Part shown: in pieces, positions 1-6,916 of the stretch
How positions within the stretch are numbered: the first letter of the stretch is position 1
How the letters are laid out: each line of letters starts with the position of its first letter
Source: Glycomyces niveus
GTDB lineage: Bacteria > Actinomycetota > Actinomycetes > Mycobacteriales > Micromonosporaceae
Reading direction: 5' to 3'
Length of the DNA: 64,000 nt
Assembly (NCBI RefSeq): GCF_017592475.1
Contig: NZ_JAGFNP010000002.1
Span: forward strand, 124,001-188,000
Notes under the pieces: model-generated
The model's database searches: none
Told to the model about the DNA's origin: nothing
What the model saw: the letters and a program-made list of their open reading frames with translations, nothing else
Translations under genes and position numbers: made by a program

Positions 1-12
1 CCTCGATTAAAC

Positions 13-27
13 TGACAACCATTTCCA
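13..27. promoter_or_regulatory. Putative Zur box upstream of CobW/ZnuX-type GTPase
   Basis: TGACAACCATTTCCA is a 7-1-7 interrupted palindrome matching the actinobacterial Zur consensus TGAAAATGATTTTCA at 11 of 15 positions. It lies 17 nt before the ATG at 45, where a zinc repressor would block transcription. Zinc-responsive control of COG0523 GTPases is known in other bacteria; here it is an inference from one imperfect site. Confidence 0.45.
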
Positions 28-44
28 TTAACGAAAGGTTGTCG

Positions 45-1184
45 ATGAAGAAGCTGCCGGTCACCGTGCTCTCCGGGTTCCTCGGTGCGGGCAAGACCAC
101 ACTGCTCAATCACGTGCTGAGCAATCGGGAAGGGCTGCGCGTCGCGGTCATCGTCAACGACATGAGCGAGGTCAACATCGACGCCGACCTCGTGCGCGAC
201 GGCGGCAGCCTCTCTCGCACCGAAGAGCGCCTGGTCGAGCTGAGCAACGGCTGCATCTGCTGCACCCTCCGCGACGACCTCCTCGAAGAGGCCGCCCGGC
301 TCTCCCGCGACGGCCGCTTCGACTACCTCCTCATCGAATCCAGCGGCATCTCCGAGCCGATGCCCGTCGCCGCGACCTTCGCGTTCGGCGAACTCGAGCA
401 GGGCCTCCTGTCGGACCTGACCGAACTCGACACCATGACCACGGTGGTCGACGCCGCGAACGTGCTCATCGAACTCCAGCGCGGCGACGACCTCCTCTCG
501 CGCGGGCTCGACGCCTACGAGGACGACGACCGCACCGTATCGGACCTCCTCGTCGACCAGATCGAGTTCGCCGATGTGCTGGTGCTCAACAAGACCGACC
601 TCGTCACCCCGGACGAGGCCGACCGCGTCGAGGCGGTCCTGCGCCGCCTCAACCCCGACGCGCGCCTCATCAGGGCGATCCGCGGCCGCGTCGACACCGC
701 GAGCGTCCTCGGCACCGGCCGCTTCGACCTCGACCGCGCCCAGGAGGCGCCTGGCTGGGTCAAGGAGATCAACGGCGAGCACGTTCCCGAGACCGAGGAG
801 TACGGCATCTCGAGCGTGGTCTTCCGCGACGCCGCCCCCTTCCACCCCGAACGGCTGTGGCGCTTCGTCCAGGAACTCGACTCCGGCCGCTACGGGACCG
901 TGCTGCGCTCCAAGGGCTTCTTCTGGCTCGCGACCCGCCCCCAGGTGACCGCGTTGTGGTCCCAGGCCGGCGCGGTCGCCCGCTTCGACCCCTTCGCCTC
1001 CCGCGACGCCGCCCAGGGCCAGGAACTCGTCTTCATCGGCGTCGCCCTCGACCACGCGGCGATCGAGTCGGCCCTGCGCGGATGCCTTGCCAGGGAAGGC
1101 GAAACTGCCGACACCGACCCCTTCGAACCCTGGGATGCCCACGGGCTCGACCACGACCACGACCACGTTGGGATCGCACGTTGA
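45..1184 (+). CDS. CobW/ZnuX-type (COG0523, G3E family) metal-chaperone GTPase
   Basis: A GTP-dependent metal chaperone of the G3E family, 379 residues. The Walker A motif GFLGAGKTT is at residues 11-19, the family metal-binding CxCC appears as GCICC around residues 69-73, and the guanine-specificity motif NKTD lies near residue 183. A CobW C-terminal domain follows, ending in a short His/Asp-rich tail (HGLDHDHDH) typical of metal-binding forms. The ATG at 45 is chosen over an in-frame TTG at 39 because GAAAGG at 33-38 is correctly spaced only for the ATG. The possible Zur box just upstream suggests a zinc-allocation role, as in YciC/ZnuX. The 3' end overlaps a methyltransferase remnant in another frame. 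Confidence 0.9.
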   Translation: MKKLPVTVLSGFLGAGKTTLLNHVLSNREGLRVAVIVNDMSEVNIDADLVRDGGSLSRTEERLVELSNGCICCTLRDDLLEEAARLSRDGRFDYLLIESSGISEPMPVAATFAFGELEQGLLSDLTELDTMTTVVDAANVLIELQRGDDLLSRGLDAYEDDDRTVSDLLVDQIEFADVLVLNKTDLVTPDEADRVEAVLRRLNPDARLIRAIRGRVDTASVLGTGRFDLDRAQEAPGWVKEINGEHVPETEEYGISSVVFRDAAPFHPERLWRFVQELDSGRYGTVLRSKGFFWLATRPQVTALWSQAGAVARFDPFASRDAAQGQELVFIGVALDHAAIESALRGCLAREGETADTDPFEPWDAHGLDHDHDHVGIAR

Positions 1185-1329
1185 GCAACGGATCGCCCTC
1201 GACTACGCCGAGCACACCGCATGGCTGCTCGACAGCGCCCACAAGGACGCCGAACGGTACCGGCGGCTCGCCGCCGAACTCGTCTCGCCGGGCGACCGCC
1301 GAGCCGCGGACATCGGCTGCGGAGGCGGC
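1135..1329 (+). pseudogene. N-terminal remnant of a class I SAM-dependent methyltransferase
   Basis: Reading from ATG 1135, overlapping the end of the GTPase gene in another frame, the residues ERYRRLAAELVSPGDRRAAD are followed at once by IGCGGG. This is a convincing start of a Rossmann methyltransferase: a helix, then SAM-binding motif I. Beyond about 1329 the frame continues into sequence that looks like the antisense of the next gene and has no motif II-IV. The rest of the gene was probably deleted or frameshifted away, leaving about 65 codons fused to the 3' end of the convergent acetyltransferase gene. It should be inactive. Confidence 0.55.
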
Positions 1330-1425
1330 GACCGTGAGGACGGCGCTGTTGAGCGCCGCCGAGTAGGCGAGCGCGGTGCGATCGCCGAACCCCCGTGGCA
1401 ACGTGAACCGACGCCGCGCCAGGGG

Positions 1426-2226
1426 TCAGCGCCCGTAGCGGGATTCGAGCCAGGTCACGGCGAACGCCACCATGGCCGCCGCGTCCACGAGGACGCTGTC
1501 CGCGTCGCCGACCCGGCCGCGCGTGCCCGCGCCGGTCGCCAGGTGGTCTTCCACGATGAGGCGGAAGTAGTCCTCGGGCGGGCCGGGGACGACCGGATCG
1601 CCCGTGTCGAACTCCTCGACGGTCCGCCAGACCGTGCCCTGCGGGGATGCCAGCGGGTACTCGATCGCGATGCGGCGCTTGCCGGGCAGGTCGGCGAGGT
1701 GCTCGGCGTGGTGGAGGAGCGTCATGGTGTCGAGCGGCGCGCCGACCATGAGTACCCGGCCGCCGGCCGCGGCGAGGCGCGCGAACGGGGAGCCCTCGCC
1801 GTAGCCGTAGTCGAGCGCGTGGTTCGCGGTGAACGCCTCGGCGCGGGCGCCGAGCGCGGCGACCGCCGCGCCCGGGTTCCCGCTGCGGCGCACGCCCGGG
1901 CGGGTGCCGATAGCGGCCGCGAGGACGCCGTGGTCGCGGGCGGGCCGGGCCGTCGCCGGATCGTAGGGCGGCACATGGTCGCGCAGCTCGGGGAGGACCC
2001 GGCCGTCGTCGTCCCACACGTCGACGCCGAGCTCCCAGTCCTGGTAGCTCAAGATCGTCCCTTCAGGACCGGTCGCGTCGAGCAGGGCGTCGATCAGCGC
2101 GTCCGGGCCGCCGAGGACCGGTCCGACCTTGCCGAAGGCCGCGTGGACCATCACCGCGTCGCCCTCGGCCACGCCGATCCGGCGCAGGTCGGCGGCCAGG
2201 CTCTCTCGCGTCAGCACTGCAGTCAT
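1426..2226 (-). CDS. AAC(3)-family aminoglycoside N-acetyltransferase
   Basis: A 266-residue protein of the Antibiotic_NAT family, the usual length for AAC(3) enzymes, which transfer acetyl from acetyl-CoA to the 3-amino group of aminoglycosides. Visible family features are VMVHAAFGKVGPVLGGPDAL near the N-terminus, RSGNPGAAVAALGARAEAF in the middle, and RVLMVGAPLDTMTLLHHAEH, which contains the family histidine region. Its ATG shares ATGA with the stop of the upstream XRE regulator gene, so the two are translationally coupled. Chromosomal actinomycete members often act on other amines, so real antibiotic resistance is not proven. Confidence 0.85.
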   Translation of the reverse strand: MTAVLTRESLAADLRRIGVAEGDAVMVHAAFGKVGPVLGGPDALIDALLDATGPEGTILSYQDWELGVDVWDDDGRVLPELRDHVPPYDPATARPARDHGVLAAAIGTRPGVRRSGNPGAAVAALGARAEAFTANHALDYGYGEGSPFARLAAAGGRVLMVGAPLDTMTLLHHAEHLADLPGKRRIAIEYPLASPQGTVWRTVEEFDTGDPVVPGPPEDYFRLIVEDHLATGAGTRGRVGDADSVLVDAAAMVAFAVTWLESRYGR

Positions 2227-3050
2227 GTTGCGAGCGTAGCCAGTCGCCGCGCGGCGTCGGTGCCCGCGACGGGTGCGAGCCAGAGGAGGCGCTGGCCCCC
2301 GTCCTCGGTGAACAGGTGGTGGCATTCGAGCTCGATGACGCCGATCGCGGGGTGCACGAAGCGCTTGCGGTCGAAGCGGCGCACCTCGACGTCCCGGGCC
2401 TGCCACAGGCGCGTGAACTCCTCGCTGCGGTCGAGCAGGTCGGCGACCATCTTCTCCGCCTCGGCGTCGCCGCGCGCGAGGGCGCGCTTGGCCGCCACCG
2501 CGCGGAGGTCCGCCACGAACGACTGGGCATGGCGCTCATGGTCTTCGGCCGGGTAGACGGTGCGGGCGGAAGGATCGGTGAACCAGCGGTAGACGATGCT
2601 CGCGGTGTAGCCGGGCTCGCCGACGGGGTCGAGTTCGCCGAGGAGCTCGGCGGCGAGGCGGTTCTGCGCGAGGGGCTGGTGCAGGTCGGTCATGATCCGC
2701 GCGGGCGTGCCGTCGAGGCGTTCGAGCAGGGTCAGCAGAGACGGGTCGGTGGCGCGCGGGGGTTCGCGGGGCGGAGCGGGGTGCCCGGCGAGGTGGAAGA
2801 GGTGGTCGCGTTCGTCCCCGGTGAGTCGCAGCGCCCGGGCGAGCGCCAGGAGCATCTGCGCCGAGGGCTGGACGCCGCGGCCGCGTTCGAGCTCGATGTA
2901 GTAGTCGATCGAGGCGTTCGCGAGGAACGCGACCTCTTCGCGGCGCAGGCCGGGCACGCGGCGGCGCGGTCCGGCGGTGAGGCCCACGTCGGCGGGCCGC
3001 AGCCGGTCGCGGCGGGAGTGGAGGAAGGCGGCGAGTTCAGAGGCGTCCAC
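2223..3050 (-). CDS. XRE-family regulator with MmyB-like ligand-binding domain
   Basis: A 275-residue DNA-binding regulator. The N-terminal helix-turn-helix (residues about 5-75) carries the signature GLRREEVAFLANASIDYYIELERG, separated here as PGLRREEVAFLANA and SIDYYIELERG, which is characteristic of XRE proteins with a C-terminal MmyB-like domain that binds small hydrophobic ligands. The C-terminal part (about 100-270) has the usual aromatic-rich stretch with VYRWFTDPSARTVYPAEDHE. It is divergent from the SDR gene at 3187, the standard arrangement in which this family represses an adjacent oxidoreductase, and is co-transcribed with the acetyltransferase gene. Confidence 0.92.
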   Translation of the reverse strand: MDASELAAFLHSRRDRLRPADVGLTAGPRRRVPGLRREEVAFLANASIDYYIELERGRGVQPSAQMLLALARALRLTGDERDHLFHLAGHPAPPREPPRATDPSLLTLLERLDGTPARIMTDLHQPLAQNRLAAELLGELDPVGEPGYTASIVYRWFTDPSARTVYPAEDHERHAQSFVADLRAVAAKRALARGDAEAEKMVADLLDRSEEFTRLWQARDVEVRRFDRKRFVHPAIGVIELECHHLFTEDGGQRLLWLAPVAGTDAARRLATLAT

Positions 3051-3114
3051 CGCTCAATCATCCACGCCGCGGCCGCTCCCGCGTGTGAGCTTAAGGAGGG
3101 GGCGGCGACCCCGG

Positions 3115-3137
3115 GGTCAATGTCACCGTCGCTGACC
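3115..3137. promoter_or_regulatory. Candidate XRE operator in the divergent XRE/SDR region
   Basis: GGTCA at 3115-3119 and TGACC at 3133-3137 form a perfect 5-bp inverted repeat with a 13-bp spacer in the 136-bp space between the regulator and SDR genes. A regulator of the divergent pair could bind here; the assignment is by position only. Confidence 0.35.
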
Positions 3138-3186
3138 TGCGGATTCGGGGCGAGGATGGGGACGACACCGAATAAGGGAGCTGGCA

Positions 3187-3930
3187 ATGAGCATCGACAA
3201 GGGGACCCGCGTCGCCGTCGTCACCGGCGGTTCGCGCGGCATCGGCCGGGCGATCGTGCGGCGGCTGGCCGAGCAGGGGTACGCGATCGCGGTGGGCTAC
3301 GCCGGGAACGCCGAGGAGGCCGCCGCGGCGGTGAAGGAGGCGGCGGCCGCCGGGGCCGAGGCCTTCGCGTACCGGGCCGACGTGGCCGACGAGACCGCGG
3401 TGGCGGGGCTGTTCGACGAGACCGAGACCCGCTTCGGCGGGGTCGACGTGGTCTTGAACCTGGCCGGGCGCCTGTACCTGGCGCCAGTGGCCGAAATGGA
3501 CCTCGATGAGGTGGACGCGTTGCACCGCACGAACATCCGGGGCGCGTTCGTCGTGGCCCGCGAGGCCGCGCGCCGGGTCCGCCCGGGCGGCTCGATCGCG
3601 CTGTTCTCGACCTCGGTGGTCGGGACCTACCACCTGACGTACGGGGCGTACGCCGCCAGCAAGGGCGCGGTCGAGGCGCTGGGCAAGACCCTGGCCCGGG
3701 AGATGCGCGGCCGCGACGTCAACGTCAACATCATCGCGCCCGGCCCGACCGCCACCGAACTCTTCTTCGAGGGGAAGAGCGAGGAGCTGATCGACCGGCT
3801 CGCGAAGGCGGCCCCGCTCGAGCGGCTGGGGGAGCCGCACGACATCGCCGAGGTCGCCGCGTTCCTCGCCTCGCCGGAGGGCCACTGGGTCAACGGGCAG
3901 GTCGTGCGCGCCAACGGCGGCATGGTCTGA
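3187..3930 (+). CDS. SDR-family NAD(P)-dependent oxidoreductase
   Basis: A 247-residue classical short-chain dehydrogenase resembling 3-oxoacyl-ACP reductase. The cofactor motif TGGSRGIGRA is at residues about 14-23, NLAGR matches the NNAG position, the catalytic serine region is LFSTSV, and the active-site motif YAASK is near residue 156. The end NGQVVRANGGMV is typical. The ATG follows GGGAG by 7 nt. Divergence from the XRE regulator suggests ligand-induced expression; the substrate is unknown. Confidence 0.9.
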   Translation: MSIDKGTRVAVVTGGSRGIGRAIVRRLAEQGYAIAVGYAGNAEEAAAAVKEAAAAGAEAFAYRADVADETAVAGLFDETETRFGGVDVVLNLAGRLYLAPVAEMDLDEVDALHRTNIRGAFVVAREAARRVRPGGSIALFSTSVVGTYHLTYGAYAASKGAVEALGKTLAREMRGRDVNVNIIAPGPTATELFFEGKSEELIDRLAKAAPLERLGEPHDIAEVAAFLASPEGHWVNGQVVRANGGMV

Positions 3931-3938
3931 ACGACGGA

Positions 3939-3968
3939 GCAGGGGGAGGCGTCGCCGCCTCCCCCTGC
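3939..3968. terminator. Hairpin between convergent SDR and MFS genes
   Basis: A perfect 13-bp GC stem (GCAGGGGGAGGCG with its complement) and the loop TCGC. There is no T tract, as is common in actinomycetes, so it probably serves both directions. Confidence 0.75.
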
Positions 3969-3980
3969 CCGGTGTCGCGC

Positions 3981-5399
3981 TCAGGCGGCTTCCACGAGGT
4001 CGCGCTTCGCCTTGCGGACCGTGGCGAGGGCGAGCATGACGCCCGCCAGCGCGATGGCCGCGGCCGCGGTGAACGCCGCAGCGAAGCCGTCAGTGAGCGC
4101 CTCCGGGTCGCCGAGCTCGTTGGCGCCGAAGGGCACCGCGATGGCGGTGACCACGGCGAGGCCGAGCGCGGACCCGATCTGGTAGCTCGTGTTGACGATC
4201 CCCGAGGCCAGGCCGCCCTGTTCGGGGGCGGCGCTGGAGATGGCCATCTGCAGCGACGGGATGAACGCGAGGGACATGCCGAGCGCCGCGACGAGCGAGG
4301 CCGGGAGCACGTCGACCGCGAACGTCCCCTCAGGACGGACGAGCGCGAGCCATCCGAGGCCCGCCGCGAGCAGGACCAGGCCGGTGGTGATCATGGCCTT
4401 GGGTCCGAACTTCACGGTCAGGCGCGGGGCGATGACGACCATGCCGAGCATGATGAGCGCGGTCATCGGCAGCAGCGCCGCCCCCGAGGGGAAGGCCGAG
4501 TAGCCGAGCACCTGCTGCAAGTACAGGTTGAGGAAGAACCACATGGGGATCCACGCCGCGCCGAGCAGGGCCTGGGCGAGGTTGGCCGCGCCGAGGTTCG
4601 GGGCGCGGAAGATCGCCAGGGGCATGAGCGGTTCGCGGCGCTTGGCCTGCACCACCAGGAAGAGGGCGAGCAGGACGACCGCGCCGGCGAGGACGCCCCA
4701 GGTCTGGGCCGAGGCCCAGCCCGTCTCGGGCGCCCGGACGATCGCGAAGACCGCGCCGCCGAGGCCGAGCGTGGCGAGGACGGCGCCGAGTACGTCGATG
4801 GAGCCGCGGGCGCCTGCGCCGCCGGGCAGGAGCGCCGGGGCGGCGGCCACGGCGAGGACCGCGATCGGCACGTTGATGTAGAAGACCCAGGGCCACGAGG
4901 CGTACTCGGTGATGACGCCGCCGAGGAAGACGCCGGCGGTGCCGCCCGCTGGGGCCGCCGCGCCGTAGACGGCGAAGGCCTTCATGAGCTCTTTCGGGTT
5001 GGCGCCGAACAGCATCATGAGCAGGGTCAGCGCCGATGGCGCGATGAGCGCCGCGCCGACGCCCTGGACGGCGCGCCCGGCCAGTTCGGTCGCGACGTTC
5101 CCGGCCGCGCCGGCCAGGAGCGAGCCCGCGCCGAGGACGATCCAGCCGAGGCTGAAGACCCTGCGTGCGCCGAGGAGGTCGGAGAGGCGACCGCCGAGGA
5201 GCAGGAGGCCGCCGAAGACGACGACGTAGGCGTTGAAGACCCAGGACAGGTGCTCTTGCGTGAAGCCGAGTTCGGCCTGCATCTTCGGGAGGGCGACGCC
5301 GATGATCGAGGTGTCCATGATGACCATGAACTGGGCCAGGGCGATGAGCGCGAGGGCGGTCCAGCGCCGTGAGGCCGGTGGGGTCGAGGTACGTGGCAT
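3981..5399 (-). CDS. DHA2-family MFS efflux transporter (14 TM)
   Basis: A 472-residue proton-driven drug exporter of the EmrB/QacA type. Motif D1 appears as FMVIMDTSIIGVALPKMQ in helix 1, and motif A as GGRLSDLLGARRVF after helix 2. About 14 hydrophobic segments can be counted, and SWPWVFYINVPIAVLAV is the family-typical helix 6 region. The ATG at 5399 is chosen because the regulatory region begins just upstream. It is divergent from a YHS-domain gene, and both promoters contain palindromes of CsoR type. This suggests induction by copper or a similar thiophilic stress rather than by an antibiotic; the exported substrate cannot be read. Confidence 0.88.
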   Translation of the reverse strand: MPRTSTPPASRRWTALALIALAQFMVIMDTSIIGVALPKMQAELGFTQEHLSWVFNAYVVVFGGLLLLGGRLSDLLGARRVFSLGWIVLGAGSLLAGAAGNVATELAGRAVQGVGAALIAPSALTLLMMLFGANPKELMKAFAVYGAAAPAGGTAGVFLGGVITEYASWPWVFYINVPIAVLAVAAAPALLPGGAGARGSIDVLGAVLATLGLGGAVFAIVRAPETGWASAQTWGVLAGAVVLLALFLVVQAKRREPLMPLAIFRAPNLGAANLAQALLGAAWIPMWFFLNLYLQQVLGYSAFPSGAALLPMTALIMLGMVVIAPRLTVKFGPKAMITTGLVLLAAGLGWLALVRPEGTFAVDVLPASLVAALGMSLAFIPSLQMAISSAAPEQGGLASGIVNTSYQIGSALGLAVVTAIAVPFGANELGDPEALTDGFAAAFTAAAAIALAGVMLALATVRKAKRDLVEAA

Positions 5400-5411
5400 G
5401 ACTGCTCCTAA

Positions 5412-5428
5412 ATACCGGAGGGGGGTAT
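5412..5428. promoter_or_regulatory. CsoR-like operator copy 1 (MFS 5' leader)
   Basis: ATACCGGAGGGGGGTAT, 17 bp with ATACC/GGTAT arms, 13 nt before the MFS start codon. It is one of four 17-bp sites of the same form in 222 bp. Confidence 0.6.
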
Positions 5429-5460
5429 AGTGCGGTGGCACTGCACCCCTTGGGGGCGAA

Positions 5461-5502
5461 CCGCTCCGGCGTCGGAGCGGCGGGCGGCCCAAGAGCCGCC
5501 CG
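5461..5502. other. Two tandem hairpins in the MFS gene leader
   Basis: Arms CCGCTCCG/CGGAGCGG (5461-5480) and CGGGCGGC/GCCGCCCG (5481-5502) are perfect 8-bp stems placed head to tail. They lie just downstream of the predicted MFS -10 element, so they would form the first 40 nt of its transcript. They may stabilise the mRNA or attenuate it; no T tract follows in the MFS direction. Confidence 0.5.
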
Positions 5503-5505
5503 CTA

Positions 5506-5534
5506 TTTCTAGCATACCCCCAGGGGGTATTCAA
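5506..5534 (-). promoter_or_regulatory. MFS promoter with CsoR-like operator copy 2 in its spacer
   Basis: On the minus strand TTGAAT (-35, 5529-5534), a 17-bp spacer, and TAGAAA (-10, 5506-5511). The perfect palindrome ATACCCCCAGGGGGTAT at 5514-5530 fills the spacer. CsoR/RcnR-family repressors bind such G-tract palindromes, so metal-dependent repression is expected. Confidence 0.7.
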
Positions 5535-5573
5535 ACAGGTCTCGACAAGTGACCTCGACCACTGGTCTTCCGC

Positions 5574-5602
5574 TTGACGATTATACCCCGCGGGGGTATA
5601 AA
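5574..5602 (+). promoter_or_regulatory. YHS-gene promoter with CsoR-like operator copy 3 in its spacer
   Basis: TTGACG (-35, 5574-5579), a 17-bp spacer, and TATAAA (-10, 5597-5602), followed by T. The palindrome ATACCCCGCGGGGGTAT at 5583-5599 occupies the spacer, mirroring the MFS promoter. Confidence 0.75.
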
Positions 5603-5616
5603 TTCAGGGCAGTGTG

Positions 5617-5633
5617 ATACCCCTCCTGGGTAT
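5617..5633. promoter_or_regulatory. CsoR-like operator copy 4 (YHS leader)
   Basis: ATACCCCTCCTGGGTAT, 17 bp, lying just downstream of the predicted YHS transcription start and 28 nt before the start codon. Confidence 0.6.
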
Positions 5634-5661
5634 CCGAACCCGTGAAAGCGAGTGACCCGCC

Positions 5662-5883
5662 ATGTGCCACAACGACGCCCACACCTGCAGCACCGACACC
5701 GCCGCCGCGACCGCCGAGGAGACGGCCGCCTGCCCGGTCATGGCCGGCACGCCCGTCGTCAAGGCCGTCGCCGAAGCCAAGGGCCTCTTCCGCGACTACG
5801 AGGGCCAGCGCTACTGGTTCTGCTGCGCCGGCTGCGGCCCCGCCTTCGACGCCGACCCCGCCAAGTACGCCCTCGCCGTCTGA
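5662..5883 (+). CDS. Small YHS-domain metal-associated protein
   Basis: A 73-residue protein. Cysteines and histidines cluster at the N-terminus ([12 protein letters not shown]). The core CPVMAG, then [19 protein letters not shown], is the YHS domain, a small metal-binding fold found alone or fused to copper ATPases and in MerR/CsoR regulons. It probably binds Cu(I) or another soft metal in the cytosol. It is divergent from the DHA2 exporter under twin CsoR-like operators. No CsoR gene lies in this window. Confidence 0.85.
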   Translation: MCHNDAHTCSTDTAAATAEETAACPVMAGTPVVKAVAEAKGLFRDYEGQRYWFCCAGCGPAFDADPAKYALAV

Positions 5884-6011
5884 CCTCCCGTCCCACCTGC
5901 GCGAAACGGCCCGACCGCACTGCGGCGGGTCGTTCCGCCGAGCGCGGAGAGCCCGACCTATCCGGGCCGCCTCGCCCGGCGGCATGGCAGCATGGGCATG
6001 TGCCAGCCCGA

Positions 6012-6320
6012 ATGCCAATGCCCGTCCGCTGCGCCGCAGCGGTCGAGACCGAGCGCGCCGCGACCACGTCAGAGGTCGCCGACCCCGACGTCCCCTGGAT
6101 CACCCTCGTCCACAACGACCCGGTCAACCTCATGAGCTACGTCGCCTACGTCTTCCAGTCCTACTTCGGCTTCGACGAAGCGAAGGCCAACCGGCTCATG
6201 CTCGACGTCCACAACAAGGGCCGCGCGGTCGTCTCCAGCGGCACCCGCGAGGAGATGGAACGCGACGTGCAGGCCATGCACGGCTACGGCCTCTGGGCCA
6301 CCCTCAGGCAGGACCGCTGA
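6012..6320 (+). CDS. clpS: ATP-dependent Clp protease adaptor ClpS
   Basis: A 102-residue adaptor that delivers N-degron substrates to ClpAP/ClpCP. The conserved core [20 protein letters not shown] and the later [12 protein letters not shown] and GLWATL are diagnostic. The ATG at 6012 gives a normal family length; ATG 6018 and GTG 6000 are alternatives. The stop shares TGATG with the DUF2017 gene, the standard actinobacterial pair. Confidence 0.95.
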   Translation: MPMPVRCAAAVETERAATTSEVADPDVPWITLVHNDPVNLMSYVAYVFQSYFGFDEAKANRLMLDVHNKGRAVVSSGTREEMERDVQAMHGYGLWATLRQDR

Positions 6321-6910
6321 TGGGCCGCTACTTCAAGGCCGAGGACGGCGGGGCGGCCGCCTCCTTCGACGTGTTCGAGGCCGGGCTCCTGCGCGCCTAC
6401 GCCGAGCAGATGCTCGAGCTCATCGACGCCCGCGACGGCGCCACCGGCACCGCCGAGGACCTCATCGCCTCGGCCTTCAGCGAGGGCCCGACCGAGCTCC
6501 CCGAGGACCCGGCGCTGGCCCGGCTCTTCCCCGACGCCTACACCGACCTCGGCCCCGACGGCGACGCCGCCGCGGCTTCCGCGGAGTTTCGCCGGTACAC
6601 GGAGAACGACCTGCGCGCGCGCAAACGCGACGACGCGCAGGCCGTGATCCGCTCGCTCGAGGCGCTCGCCCCGGAGGGCCGCAGACGGAAGACCTTGCGG
6701 CTCAAGCCGGACGAGTGCCGCCAGTGGCTCGGGGCGCTGAACGACCTGCGGCTCGTGATCGCGTCCCGGCTCGGCATCGAGGCCGACGAGGACTTCGACG
6801 CGCTGCTGGAACTGCCCGACGACGACCCGCGCCAGCCGCTCGTGCTCACCTACGGCTGGTTGACGACACTGCAGGACACGCTGGTCGAGGCGTTGATGCG
6901 CTCCCTGTGA
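6320..6910 (+). CDS. DUF2017 domain-containing protein (ClpS partner gene)
   Basis: A 196-residue alpha-helical protein of unknown function, always found after clpS in actinobacteria. The conserved ends are FEAGLLRAYAEQMLELI near the N-terminus and GWLTTLQDTLVEALM at the C-terminus. Its ATG overlaps the clpS stop by one base, so translation is coupled. A role in proteolysis is inferred only from this neighbourhood. Confidence 0.93.
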   Translation: MGRYFKAEDGGAAASFDVFEAGLLRAYAEQMLELIDARDGATGTAEDLIASAFSEGPTELPEDPALARLFPDAYTDLGPDGDAAAASAEFRRYTENDLRARKRDDAQAVIRSLEALAPEGRRRKTLRLKPDECRQWLGALNDLRLVIASRLGIEADEDFDALLELPDDDPRQPLVLTYGWLTTLQDTLVEALMRSL

Positions 6911-6916
6911 CGCCTC

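Noticed and set aside
1033..1401. Minus-strand frame of about 120 codons over the end of the metal GTPase gene
   Set aside because: It is antisense to a well-supported gene and the methyltransferase remnant, and shows no recognisable family.
1426..2226. Proof of aminoglycoside resistance
   Set aside because: The AAC(3) family call is sound, but chromosomal homologues in actinomycetes often have other substrates; resistance cannot be read from sequence.
3972..5372. Long plus-strand frames rich in Arg, Glu, Asp and Gly (also at 36022-38508 and 53742-57311)
   Set aside because: They are antisense shadows of GC-rich transporter and fusion genes, with no start signals or domains.
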